From the NCBI GenBank assembly GCA_964512645.1, contig CAZEJS010000013.1:1-64000 (forward strand): a stretch of 64,000 nt of DNA, written 5' to 3'. The position numbers and the translations under genes are program-made. Shown here piece after piece: positions 25,712-32,773 of the stretch. The notes below the pieces were generated by a model, which was given only the letters and a program-made list of their open reading frames with translations, was not told the DNA's origin and ran no database searches. Position 1 is the stretch's first letter. Each line of letters opens with the position of its first letter. Origin of the DNA: CAZEJS01 sp964512645 (GTDB taxonomy: Bacteria > Actinomycetota > Geothermincolia > Fen-727 > Anoxymicrobiaceae).

Positions 25712-25966
25712 ATGCCACGAGGAGACGGAACGGGACCGCAGGGCCTGGGGCCGATGACCGGGAGGGGCGCCGGCTTCTGCAGCGGCTACGACGTCCCCGG
25801 CTACGCGAACCCGGCACCGCGACGCTTCGTCGGCGCCGCCCCGCCGTTCCCCGGCCAGGGCTCGCGCGCGGTCCCCGCGGGCTACGGTTACGCCCGGCCG
25901 ATGACCGGCCGCGGCGCGGGGCGCCGAAGGGGCCGCGGACGCGGGACCATGTGGCCGGGGTTCTGA
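25712..25966 (+). CDS. Small MP-GDGTGP Gly/Arg-rich protein (DUF5320-like)
   Basis: 84 residues. Opens M-P-R-G-D-G-T-G-P-Q-G-L-G-P-M-T-G-R-G-A and repeats the P-M-T-G-R-G-A-G motif near its end, finishing with an Arg/Gly tail R-R-R-G-R-G-R-G-T-M-W-P-G-F. One Cys (C24). GGAGG lies six bases before the ATG. It is a relative of the 73-residue protein at 19743-19964 but lacks the zinc ribbon. It is the only gene here with an iron box, which ties the system to iron. Function unproven. Confidence 0.75.
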   Translation: MPRGDGTGPQGLGPMTGRGAGFCSGYDVPGYANPAPRRFVGAAPPFPGQGSRAVPAGYGYARPMTGRGAGRRRGRGRGTMWPGF

Positions 25967-26080
25967 CACTCCCGCGCAACCGGGATGTTTCCCGCCGCCT
26001 CCGCGGATGCCCGGGACGGACTTGTCGATACCGACGCCCGTCCCGGGTATCTCTTTTTTCCGGCACAAGCCTGAACCGGG

Positions 26081-26109
26081 TTGACGGCGTAATGCGGACT
26101 TGTTACCCT
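26081..26109 (+). promoter_or_regulatory. Promoter of the second DUF134 operon
   Basis: TTGACG at 26081-26086, 17-base spacer, TACCCT at 26104-26109 (weak -10). The layout of -35, -10 and then palindrome is the same as at the other DUF134 promoter. Confidence 0.5.
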
Positions 26110-26113
26110 AGTT

Positions 26114-26129
26114 ATGGGCATATGCTCAT
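26114..26129. promoter_or_regulatory. DUF134 operator palindrome (copy 2)
   Basis: ATGGGCATATGCTCAT, of form ATG-NN-CATATG-NN-CAT, four bases past the -10 and 21 bases before the TTG start of the DUF134 gene. Same form and same placement as 23546-23561. Confidence 0.75.
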
Positions 26130-26150
26130 TTGACCTCAGAGGTGATGGTG

Positions 26151-26726
26151 TTGCCGAGGCCGAGGAAACCGAGGTACGTGCAGGCGGAGCCCGTTACGTG
26201 CTACTTCAAGCCCCAGGGCATACCCCTGCGGGAACTCGACAGCGTCGTGCTCTCGGTCGAGGAGCTGGAGGCACTGCGCCTGGCGGACGAGGAAGACCTG
26301 TACCAGGAAGCCGCCGCGGAAAGAATGGGGGTCTCCCGCCAGACGTTCCAGAGGGTGCTCCGCGAAGCGCGGAAGAAGGTCGCCGACGTGCTGGTGAACG
26401 GCAAGGCGCTGGGCATAGAGGGCGGGGACTACGTGCTTTCGGGGGACGTACGCATCTTCGAGTGCGTGAAGTGCGGCGAGAGATGGGAAGAGCCGTTCGG
26501 TTCGGGCGTGCGTGCCCGCGAGGCGTCCTGCCGGGAGTGCGGGGGCGCCGTAACCAGGGCCAGCGGCGCGCACGTCCGCGGTGGAGGGCGGGGCGGCCAG
26601 CGTGGCCGAGGCCCTGCGCCGGGCACAGGCAGCGGAGGCCCCGCTCCCGGCGCCGGGAGCGGCGGTCAGCGAGGAGGCCCGCCTTCGGCGCGTGGCGGGC
26701 GGCAGCCGACAAAGGAGGGGCCTTGA
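26151..26726 (+). CDS. DUF134 family DNA-binding regulator with Gly/Arg-rich tail
   Basis: 191 residues from TTG 26151 (family N-terminus M-P-R-P-R-K-P-R; SD GAGGTGA five bases upstream). Residues 1-135 are a close paralogue of 23010-23516: same helix-turn-helix (A-A-E-R-M-G-V-S-R-Q-T-F-Q-R-V-L) and zinc ribbon (C105, C108, C127, C130). Beyond about 140 it has a low-complexity Gly/Arg/Pro tail (H-V-R-G-G-G-R-G-G-Q-R-G-R-G) absent from the paralogue. The stop TGA overlaps the TTG of the NifX gene. Confidence 0.87.
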   Translation: MPRPRKPRYVQAEPVTCYFKPQGIPLRELDSVVLSVEELEALRLADEEDLYQEAAAERMGVSRQTFQRVLREARKKVADVLVNGKALGIEGGDYVLSGDVRIFECVKCGERWEEPFGSGVRAREASCRECGGAVTRASGAHVRGGGRGGQRGRGPAPGTGSGGPAPGAGSGGQRGGPPSARGGRQPTKEGP

Positions 26727-27175
26727 ACCCTGAGAGCGATTGCCGGGCCGGCCCCGGCGAACAGGCCGCCACCAGGATAGCCATAGTGATGACGGGCAGG
26801 AAGGTGTCCCCGCACTTCGGGCAGGCCGAGGAAATAATGCTCGTGGAAGTGGAACAGGGCAACATCATAGCCCGTGAGCTCGTGGACGTCCCCTCCCGCG
26901 AATGCGGGGCCCTGCCGGACCTCCTCAAGAAAAGAGGCATCAGCGACCTGGTGACGGGCTTCATCGGCGCGCGCGCCCTCCGGCGCCTCCTGGATTCGCA
27001 CGTCCGTGTCTATTCCGGCGCCAGCGGTTCGGTCGAGGACGTCCTGGGGAGTCTCCTTTCGGGGCGCCTGACCACCCACGAGGCGGTTTGCGAGAAGGAG
27101 TTCGGAGACTGCGTCGAGCGCGGCGACAGTGGTGTTGAAAAACGGAAACCAGGTGAAAGAGGTGATCGGCGTTGA
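26723..27175 (+). CDS. NifX/NifB-C-like domain protein
   Basis: 150 residues. TTG start at 26723 overlaps the DUF134 stop; AAAGGAGGGG is just upstream. The domain begins T-R-I-A-I-V-M-T-G-R-K-V with S-P-H-F-G-Q-A-E, the usual HFG site of the dinitrogenase iron-molybdenum cofactor family, and has V-R-V-Y-S-G-A-S-G-S near its end. It is most similar to the NifX half of the Mrp fusion (S-S-H-F-G; V-R-V-Y-A-G-V-S-G-S). There are no nitrogenase genes, so it is a general metal-cluster binding domain rather than a nitrogen-fixation protein. Confidence 0.82.
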   Translation: MNPESDCRAGPGEQAATRIAIVMTGRKVSPHFGQAEEIMLVEVEQGNIIARELVDVPSRECGALPDLLKKRGISDLVTGFIGARALRRLLDSHVRVYSGASGSVEDVLGSLLSGRLTTHEAVCEKEFGDCVERGDSGVEKRKPGERGDRR

Positions 27176-27426
27176 GGAGACAGCAGGGCAGAGCGGCCAG
27201 AAACCAGGGAGCCGGCGGCGAGGCGGTCGTAGAGAAGAAGGCGCCCTTGGCGGAGCCGGAAACGAAAGCGGGCGCGAAAGAAGGCTCCAGCCCGGAACGG
27301 GCCGGCGAAACTCGGGAGCAGGTGTTCTCGTGGTTCGAGATCGTAAGGAGCGGGGCGCAGCTCACGCTCGACGTGCTGCGCGTCGTTCGCGAAACCGCCG
27401 ACCTCTACCGGAAGCTCAAGCGCTGA
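27172..27426 (+). CDS. Small helical hypothetical protein
   Basis: 84 residues, TTG start overlapping the preceding stop, with AGAGGTGA upstream. The first half is low-complexity Arg/Ala/Glu/Lys; the second half is one predicted amphipathic helix (E-Q-V-F-S-W-F-E-I-V-R-S-G-A-Q-L-T-L-D-V). No family recognised. The stop-start overlap and same-strand setting support it as real. Confidence 0.5.
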   Translation: MRRQQGRAARNQGAGGEAVVEKKAPLAEPETKAGAKEGSSPERAGETREQVFSWFEIVRSGAQLTLDVLRVVRETADLYRKLKR

Positions 27427-27489
27427 GCGGACCCGACGGATAAACGATACGAGGCAATGGCTTTGACTGGAAGATGGGAGGTTTTCGAA

Positions 27490-27783
27490 ATGCCGGCCAT
27501 GAGAAGATTCACATGTTACGACTGCAACGACACCTTCGAGGTGGCGTACGGCACGGGAGTTCCCGGGCGGTCGATGAAATGCCCGAAGTGCGGCGGCAAC
27601 AACATCCACAGGGCTGAGGGCGACAGGGGGTTCGAGCGGGGCGCCGGTCGCGGCGGAGCGTTCGCGCCTGCCGCGGCCCCTTACGCGTCAGCGGGCCCGG
27701 GAGCCGGTGCGGGCATGGGCCGCGGCGCCGTCGGTCTCGGCAGGGGCCGGGGTGGCGCGGGCAGAGGTCCCCGCTGGGCGTAG
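27490..27783 (+). CDS. Zinc-ribbon protein with Gly/Arg-rich tail
   Basis: 97 residues from ATG 27490, preceded by GGAGG at eight bases; the earlier ATG 27457 has no properly spaced SD. Zinc ribbon F-T-C-Y-D-C-N-D-T-F then M-K-C-P-K-C-G-G-N-N-I-H-R. The F-E-V-A-Y-G-T-G-V-P-G segment resembles the W-E-E-P-F-G-S-G-V of the DUF134 zinc ribbons, suggesting common descent. The tail is Gly/Arg/Ala-rich and ends R-G-P-R-W-A. Confidence 0.72.
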   Translation: MPAMRRFTCYDCNDTFEVAYGTGVPGRSMKCPKCGGNNIHRAEGDRGFERGAGRGGAFAPAAAPYASAGPGAGAGMGRGAVGLGRGRGGAGRGPRWA

Positions 27784-27820
27784 AGCGGTGCAAGGCGAAG
27801 ATGAACGGAGGTTCAAACCC

Positions 27821-28231
27821 ATGAAAGTAGCCATATCGGTGCAGGGAAATGACATGTCCGCGGCCGTGGACCCGCGTTTCGGGAGGGCCCGGGGCTTCCT
27901 GCTGGTGGATGCGGATACCGGCGACTTCGAATACGTGGACAACCCGAACATAGACGCTGCGGGCGGCGCTGGCATCCAGACTTCCCAGATGGTGGTCGAC
28001 CGCGGAGCGGAAGCGGTCATCACCGGCAACGTCGGCCCCAACGCTTACCAGGTGCTCGGCGCGGCCGGCGTGCGGGTCTTCACCGGCGCATCCGGGACCG
28101 CTGAAGAAGCGCTGGCCGCTTTCAAGGCCGGCGGGCTCAGCGAGGCGGGGTCTGCCACGGTCGACGAAAAGTTCGGGATGGGCGGCGGCCGCGGGATGGG
28201 CGGCGGCGGCCGGGGCCGGGGTCGCTGGTAA
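27821..28231 (+). CDS. NifX-like (dinitrogenase FeMo cofactor family) protein with Gly-rich tail
   Basis: 136 residues from ATG 27821 (SD CGGAGG nine bases upstream). Starts M-K-V-A-I-S-V-Q-G-N-D, contains D-P-R-F-G-R-A-R, V-I-T-G-N-V-G-P-N-A and V-F-T-G-A-S-G-T, the typical small NifX-like fold. Standalone proteins of this type are common in anaerobes outside nitrogen fixation. The last 25 residues are Gly/Met/Arg-rich and end R-G-R-G-R-W. Confidence 0.87.
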   Translation: MKVAISVQGNDMSAAVDPRFGRARGFLLVDADTGDFEYVDNPNIDAAGGAGIQTSQMVVDRGAEAVITGNVGPNAYQVLGAAGVRVFTGASGTAEEALAAFKAGGLSEAGSATVDEKFGMGGGRGMGGGGRGRGRW

Positions 28232-28287
28232 GCCGCTGCCGCGGTCTGTTAATGTAACCGCACAAGTCAAAGTCAAGGAGCCGTGGA

Positions 28288-28527
28288 TTGCCGATATTCG
28301 AGTACAGGTGCACGGGGTGCGGGACGGAGTTCGAATCAGTGAGCCTGCCCGGGAGCGGCGCGACCGCCCACTGCCCCGGATGCGGCGGCAAGGACCTCAA
28401 GAAGCTCTTCTCCCCGTTCGCCTCGCATTCGAGCGGGTACGCGGCCCGCGGCGCCACCTGCTGCGGCAGGGAGGAGCGCTGCGACGCGCCGCCGTGCGAT
28501 TCAGGCGGCTGCTGCGGAAGACGATGA
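28288..28527 (+). CDS. FmdB-like zinc-ribbon protein
   Basis: 79 residues, TTG start with AAGGAG eight bases upstream. The FmdB-type opening M-P-I-F-E-Y-R-C-T-G-C-G-T-E-F-E is followed by C-P-G-C-G-G and a Cys-rich tail (T-C-C-G; R-C; P-P-C; C-C-G-R-R). Small zinc-ribbon regulators of this family are often annotated as putative regulatory proteins. The extra cysteines suggest metal binding beyond one zinc. Confidence 0.78.
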   Translation: MPIFEYRCTGCGTEFESVSLPGSGATAHCPGCGGKDLKKLFSPFASHSSGYAARGATCCGREERCDAPPCDSGGCCGRR

Positions 28528-28551
28528 GAGCGGAAGAGATGATGCACGCGC

Positions 28552-29010
28552 ATGGAAGATGACCGCGATTTCTCCGAGCTGGCGTCCGGGCTGGAAGAGC
28601 AGTTGAACCGCGGGTTCTCCGAGGTCGTCCTGGACCACGCCATGAACCCCAGGAACGTGGGCCGGGCGCCCGGCGAGAACGGCTTCGCCTGTTTCACCGG
28701 ACCGTGCGGGGATACCATGATGATTTCCCTCAAGGTCGAGGACGGCTCGGTTGCCGACGCCAGGTTCTGGACCGACGGGTGCGGCACCTCGATCGCATCC
28801 GGCAGCATGGTCACGTCCCTTGCCCTGGGCAAGCCCCTCGAGGAAGCCATGGAGATAGGCAAGGATGACGTGCTCGAAGCCCTGGGTGGCCTTCCCGAGG
28901 AGAGCGCTCACTGCGCGCTGCTCGCCGCCACTACCCTGCAGATGGCCATCGAGGATTACCGGGGCATGGGCCCTCTAGCCACGCCACCCACCCGCCCTGA
29001 ACACAGTTGA
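28552..29010 (+). CDS. IscU/NifU-N-like Fe-S scaffold protein
   Basis: 152 residues. The three scaffold cysteines and the acid are in place: G-P-C52-G-D54, D-G-C77-G-T-S-I-A, and S-A-H-C121-A-L-L-A. N-terminal D-H-A-M-N-P-R-N-V-G is also characteristic. No IscS, IscA or Fdx gene is adjacent; the surroundings are NifX and zinc-ribbon proteins. It probably builds or stores clusters that the MinD/Mrp/NifX proteins transfer. Confidence 0.9.
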   Translation: MEDDRDFSELASGLEEQLNRGFSEVVLDHAMNPRNVGRAPGENGFACFTGPCGDTMMISLKVEDGSVADARFWTDGCGTSIASGSMVTSLALGKPLEEAMEIGKDDVLEALGGLPEESAHCALLAATTLQMAIEDYRGMGPLATPPTRPEHS

Positions 29011-29059
29011 TCCGCTCTGGTATCATTAGCTGGCGATACGAGTTGACGATACGAGCGGA

Positions 29060-29197
29060 ATGGGGCTGCGGGTGCAATCCAGAGTGCTCGGACGGGCCAT
29101 GAGGGTCGCCCTGGGAATAGTTGCGACATCGACATTGGTATGCGCGGCCATCGGGTGCGCGTTTCTCCTGGCCTGGCTCGCGCACATCATCGCCTGA
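29060..29197 (+). CDS. 45-residue single-pass membrane peptide upstream of trkH
   Basis: ATG 29060 opens a 45-residue frame ending TGA 29197. A basic start (M-G-L-R-V-Q-S-R-V-L-G-R) leads to one long hydrophobic helix with two Cys (V-C-A-A-I-G-C-A-F-L-L-A-W-L). The SD is weak. It lies 29 bases before trkH. Small hydrophobic peptides such as KdpF accompany potassium transporters, so a role as a TrkH accessory is possible, but only position supports it. Confidence 0.45.
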   Translation: MGLRVQSRVLGRAMRVALGIVATSTLVCAAIGCAFLLAWLAHIIA

Positions 29198-29226
29198 CAT
29201 ACCGCGCCTGACGCGCTCCGGAACCA

Positions 29227-30744
29227 GTGAAAAGGGCGGGCGCCTTGCTCTTCAGGCCGAGAAGCTCTGACATCAAGAACATCCTGCAGAACTGCGGGCG
29301 GGTCATCCTTTTCCTGGGTGCGGCGATGCTCGTCCCCATGGTCATCTCGCTTTCGCTCTCCGAATGGAAGCCGGCCCTGGATTTCGCGATCAGTGCCATG
29401 GCCTGTTTCGTCTTCTGGGGGGTCACGCACCTCACCTGTTCCGGCAACGAGGGTTCTTCGTGGTCGGCGGGCCTGGTCACGGCGTCGCTCTCCTGGCTGC
29501 TGGCGATGGTTTTCTCGGCGATCCCGCTGTACCTGTCGGGGCACTTCGGCTCCTTCGGGGACGCCTGCTTCGAGACGATGAGCGGTCTCGCCACCACCGG
29601 GCTGACCCTGGTGCAGGACCTCGACCACATCGCCTACGGCACCAACTTCTGGCGACACATGATAATGTTCCTTGGCGGGCAGGGGATTGTGGTGCTCCTG
29701 CTGGCTTTCTTCGCCACGGGCTCCTGGGCTTTCATGATGTACATGGGCGAGGCCCGAGACGAGAAGATCCTGCCCAACGTCTCGCACACCTCCAGGTTCA
29801 TCTGGTCGGTCGCCAGCGTCTACCTGGTGATAGGCACCATCCTCATATGGCTGGCGATGCTGCAGGGCGGCATGCCCGCCGGCCGGGGACTGTTCCATTC
29901 GGTCTGCCTCTTCATGGCCGGTTACGACACCGGGGGCTTCACCCCGATGTCGCAGAGCGTGCTCTACTACCACAGCATATGGGTGGAGTGCGCCACCATC
30001 TTCATCATGATGCTGGGCATGATCAACTTCGCGGTGCACTTCCAGGTGTGGACCGGCAACAGGCGGGAGCTATACCGGAACGTGGAGATGAAGACCCTGG
30101 GCGTCTCCATAGGGATCACCACCGCGGTGGCTGCCCTCACGCTGGCCGCGTCCAACGTCTACCCCAGTGCCGTCGCCCTCTTCCGCAAGGGTTTCTACCA
30201 CATCATCTCCGGGCACAGCGGGACCGGGTTCCAGACTATTCACGGCAGGTCCTTCGCGCTGCAGTGGACGCCGCTAGCCCTGTTCGCGGTCATCATAGCC
30301 ATGGGGCTCGGGGGCGCCGCCTGCTCCACCGCCGGCGGCATCAAAGCCCTCCGGGTGAACATATCCGCGCGCACCGTGTGGGGCGAGGTGAAGCGGCTGC
30401 TCTCTCCCCCCTCCTCGGTCCAGGACCTCCACGTCCACCACGTCAAGCGGGTGAAGATCACCGACCAGCTTGTCAAGAGCGTGATGGTCGTGACCCTCTG
30501 CTATATCCTCGCCTACCTGGGCGGCGCCATTATCGTGAGCATCTACGGGCACCCCATCTCCCAGTCGCTCTTCGAATCGACGAGCGCCTGCGCCAACGTC
30601 GGCCTGACGTGCGGGGTGACCGCCCCCTCGATGCCCGCCCTGATCAAAGGGGTGTTCATCGTGCAGATGTGGGCGGGAAGGCTCGAGTTCATGTCGGTAT
30701 TCCTCCTGATCGGGACGATGATCGCCATGGTTAGGGGGAAATAG
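29227..30744 (+). CDS. trkH: Trk-type potassium uptake membrane subunit TrkH
   Basis: 505 residues, GTG start, about ten to twelve membrane helices. Four pore-loop repeats are visible by their T-x-G-type filters: M-S-G-L-A-T-T-G-L-T, A-G-Y-D-T-G-G-F-T, S-G-H-S-G-T-G-F-Q and S-A-C-A-N-V-G-L-T. Basic R-P-R-S-S-D-I-K at the N-terminus is typical. Works with the TrkA proteins encoded downstream to import K+ (with H+ or Na+) across the cytoplasmic membrane. The next gene starts two bases after its stop region. Confidence 0.93.
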   Translation: MKRAGALLFRPRSSDIKNILQNCGRVILFLGAAMLVPMVISLSLSEWKPALDFAISAMACFVFWGVTHLTCSGNEGSSWSAGLVTASLSWLLAMVFSAIPLYLSGHFGSFGDACFETMSGLATTGLTLVQDLDHIAYGTNFWRHMIMFLGGQGIVVLLLAFFATGSWAFMMYMGEARDEKILPNVSHTSRFIWSVASVYLVIGTILIWLAMLQGGMPAGRGLFHSVCLFMAGYDTGGFTPMSQSVLYYHSIWVECATIFIMMLGMINFAVHFQVWTGNRRELYRNVEMKTLGVSIGITTAVAALTLAASNVYPSAVALFRKGFYHIISGHSGTGFQTIHGRSFALQWTPLALFAVIIAMGLGGAACSTAGGIKALRVNISARTVWGEVKRLLSPPSSVQDLHVHHVKRVKITDQLVKSVMVVTLCYILAYLGGAIIVSIYGHPISQSLFESTSACANVGLTCGVTAPSMPALIKGVFIVQMWAGRLEFMSVFLLIGTMIAMVRGK

Positions 30745-30745
30745 C

Positions 30746-31318
30746 ATGAGCGACGGGAAGTGGAAGATGGCCGCGGCGCTCGCACTGGTCCTCCTGGCCG
30801 CATGGGGTACGGCCTCGCCCGCGTACGGACGCCCCCGGGAAGACGGCGTGGTAACCTCGACGGACCTGATCGAGAAATCCGGCTCTTATAACGGCAGAGA
30901 GGTCGTCTTCAGGGGTGAAGCAGTCGGTGACATACTCCACCGGGGCGAACGGTCGTGGGTCACCGTCAACGACGACCACTACTCCAGGAAGCCGCTCCGG
31001 CTCTACGAGGACCTGAAGGGCGGCAACAGCGGGATCGGTATCTACGGCGCCACGAGAGAGCTGGACAAGATCCGCTTCCTGGGGTCCTACACCGCCAGGG
31101 GCGACATCGTGGAGGTCCGGGGGACTTTCTACCGCGCCAGCGTCGAGCACGGGGGGGACACCTGCATCGTGGCCTCCAGCCTGGAGGTCCTCCGTGAAGG
31201 CCACCCGCTCCCGGAGAGCGGGGTCCGCAAAGAGCTGGTTCTGGCGTTCGTACTGCTCGCGGTGTGCGGCGCGCTCACGGCGCTGGTCCTGTCGAGAAGA
31301 AAGGGGCGTTCCGAGTGA
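30746..31318 (+). CDS. Exported OB-fold-like protein with C-terminal membrane anchor
   Basis: 190 residues. A signal peptide covers about 1-28 (A-L-A-L-V-L-L-A-A-W; S-P-A-Y-G), then a beta-rich domain with the pattern N-G-R-E-V-V-F-R-G-E-A-V-G-D, typical of OB-fold nucleotide-binding-like modules, then a hydrophobic helix at about 161-182 followed by R-R-K. It sits between trkH and the double trkA gene with nearly no spacing, so it is translated with the K+ system. No known Trk component looks like this. Confidence 0.65.
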   Translation: MSDGKWKMAAALALVLLAAWGTASPAYGRPREDGVVTSTDLIEKSGSYNGREVVFRGEAVGDILHRGERSWVTVNDDHYSRKPLRLYEDLKGGNSGIGIYGATRELDKIRFLGSYTARGDIVEVRGTFYRASVEHGGDTCIVASSLEVLREGHPLPESGVRKELVLAFVLLAVCGALTALVLSRRKGRSE

Positions 31319-31373
31319 ACCTTCGACCCCGCGGGGCGTCCCGTCCCGGTCGCCGCCCGCCGAGGAGGTCCAC

Positions 31374-32768
31374 GTGCACGTGATCGTCGCCGGGTGCGGA
31401 AGGGTCGGCTCGCAAATCGCCGATTTCCTGTCCCTGGAGGGGCACGACGTGGTCATCATCGACCGCGACCCTGAGGCTTTCAAGCGGCTGGGGCCGACTT
31501 TCAGCGGGGTCACCCTGGAGGGCGTAGCGTTCGACGATGACGTGCTACAGGAGGCCGGCGTCGAGGAGGCGGACGCGTTCGCCTCGGTGACCAACCTCGA
31601 CAACACCAACCTGATGACCGCGGAGATAGTCACCCGGGTGCACCGGGTCCCCAAGGTCGTCTCCCGGCTCTACTACCCGGAGCGGGAGCTCACCTTCTAC
31701 AAGATGGGAATCGATTACATCTGCAGCACGACCCTGGTGTCGGAACGCATCATGGACCTGCTCTTCAAGAACGACGAAGTCATGGTCTGGCAGGACAGGC
31801 TCGACCTCGGCCTGCAGCTCGTGGAATTCACGATCACCGAGAGGGGGCGGGGCCGCCCCGCCGGGGACCTCGACGCGGGCATCAACTCTCACCTCGTCGC
31901 GCTGGCCAGGGGCGGCAGGGCGCTCGACTGGGACTACGACACGCCCCTGATGGTCGGAGACCACGCCCTCGTGACCATGAGGAGGGAGGGCTGGCGGGCA
32001 ATCGCGAAATGCGTAGGAGACGCTGTGCTCGACGACCCGGCCTGCCGGCTGGCGATCATCCCGACGTCGCCCGAGACCGAGGCGCTCACCTCCGGCAAGC
32101 GGACGCCCCTGGAGATCGCGATCGGGGGATGCAGCGCGGTGGGCGCCCACCTGGGGATGATGCTGTCGATGGAGGGCCACAGGGTCACCGTCATCGACGA
32201 GGACCCGGCGCGCTTCAAGCGGCTTCCCCAGGATTTCAAGGGCACGCTCGTCAGGGGCGTTATCTACGACGAGGAGACGCTGCTCGAGGCCGGCATCGAG
32301 CGGGCCGACTGTTTCACCGCCGTGACCAAGCAGGACAACAAGAACCTGATGGCCTCCGAGGTGTGCAGGCACGTGTTCCAGGTCCCCAGGGTCGTGTCGC
32401 GGCTGTTCAACCCCGACAAGGAGATGACTTACCAGGCCCTGGACATCAACTACGTCTGCGGGACCACGATCATGGCCGACCTGCTGCTGGAGCGGCTGCT
32501 GGTGCCGCGCCTGCGCATCGTCGGCAGTTGCTTCAACAACCTCTACGACGTAGCGGAATTCTCCTGCCCCGGCCGCTGGGACGGGCGCACGGTAGCCAGA
32601 GTGTCCGCGCGGGCGGGGGTCGCCTTCGCTTACGTGGGCCGAAGGAGCTCCGGGTACATGCCGGAACCCAACTTCGTCCTGAGATCCGGCGACATGATAA
32701 CCGCCGCGGGCACGCCGAGGAAGCTCCAGAAGCTCGAGGTGTACCTGAGAAAACAGACCAGGGAGTGA
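31374..32768 (+). CDS. trkA: Trk system regulatory protein TrkA (two RCK modules)
   Basis: 464 residues from GTG 31374, set by GAGGAGG five bases upstream; the longer open frame belongs to an overlap with the previous gene. Two TrkA-N/TrkA-C units in tandem as in E. coli TrkA (458 residues). The first Rossmann motif G-C-G-R-V-G is canonical; the second reads G-C-S-A-V-G, with Ser in place of the middle Gly. D-R-D-P and D-E-D-P ends of the second strand are both present. Binds NAD(H)/ATP on the cytoplasmic face of TrkH. Confidence 0.92.
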   Translation: MHVIVAGCGRVGSQIADFLSLEGHDVVIIDRDPEAFKRLGPTFSGVTLEGVAFDDDVLQEAGVEEADAFASVTNLDNTNLMTAEIVTRVHRVPKVVSRLYYPERELTFYKMGIDYICSTTLVSERIMDLLFKNDEVMVWQDRLDLGLQLVEFTITERGRGRPAGDLDAGINSHLVALARGGRALDWDYDTPLMVGDHALVTMRREGWRAIAKCVGDAVLDDPACRLAIIPTSPETEALTSGKRTPLEIAIGGCSAVGAHLGMMLSMEGHRVTVIDEDPARFKRLPQDFKGTLVRGVIYDEETLLEAGIERADCFTAVTKQDNKNLMASEVCRHVFQVPRVVSRLFNPDKEMTYQALDINYVCGTTIMADLLLERLLVPRLRIVGSCFNNLYDVAEFSCPGRWDGRTVARVSARAGVAFAYVGRRSSGYMPEPNFVLRSGDMITAAGTPRKLQKLEVYLRKQTRE

Positions 32769-32773
32769 TCCGG

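Noticed and set aside
26114..26722. Upstream extension of the NifX frame at 26723
   Set aside because: Out-of-frame reading of the DUF134 gene; the TTG at 26723 has a strong SD and overlaps the DUF134 stop.
19743..29010. Nitrogen fixation cluster
   Set aside because: NifX and NifU-like names are misleading: there is no nifH/D/K/E/N/B radical SAM gene; these domains are common in Fe-S handling outside nitrogen fixation.
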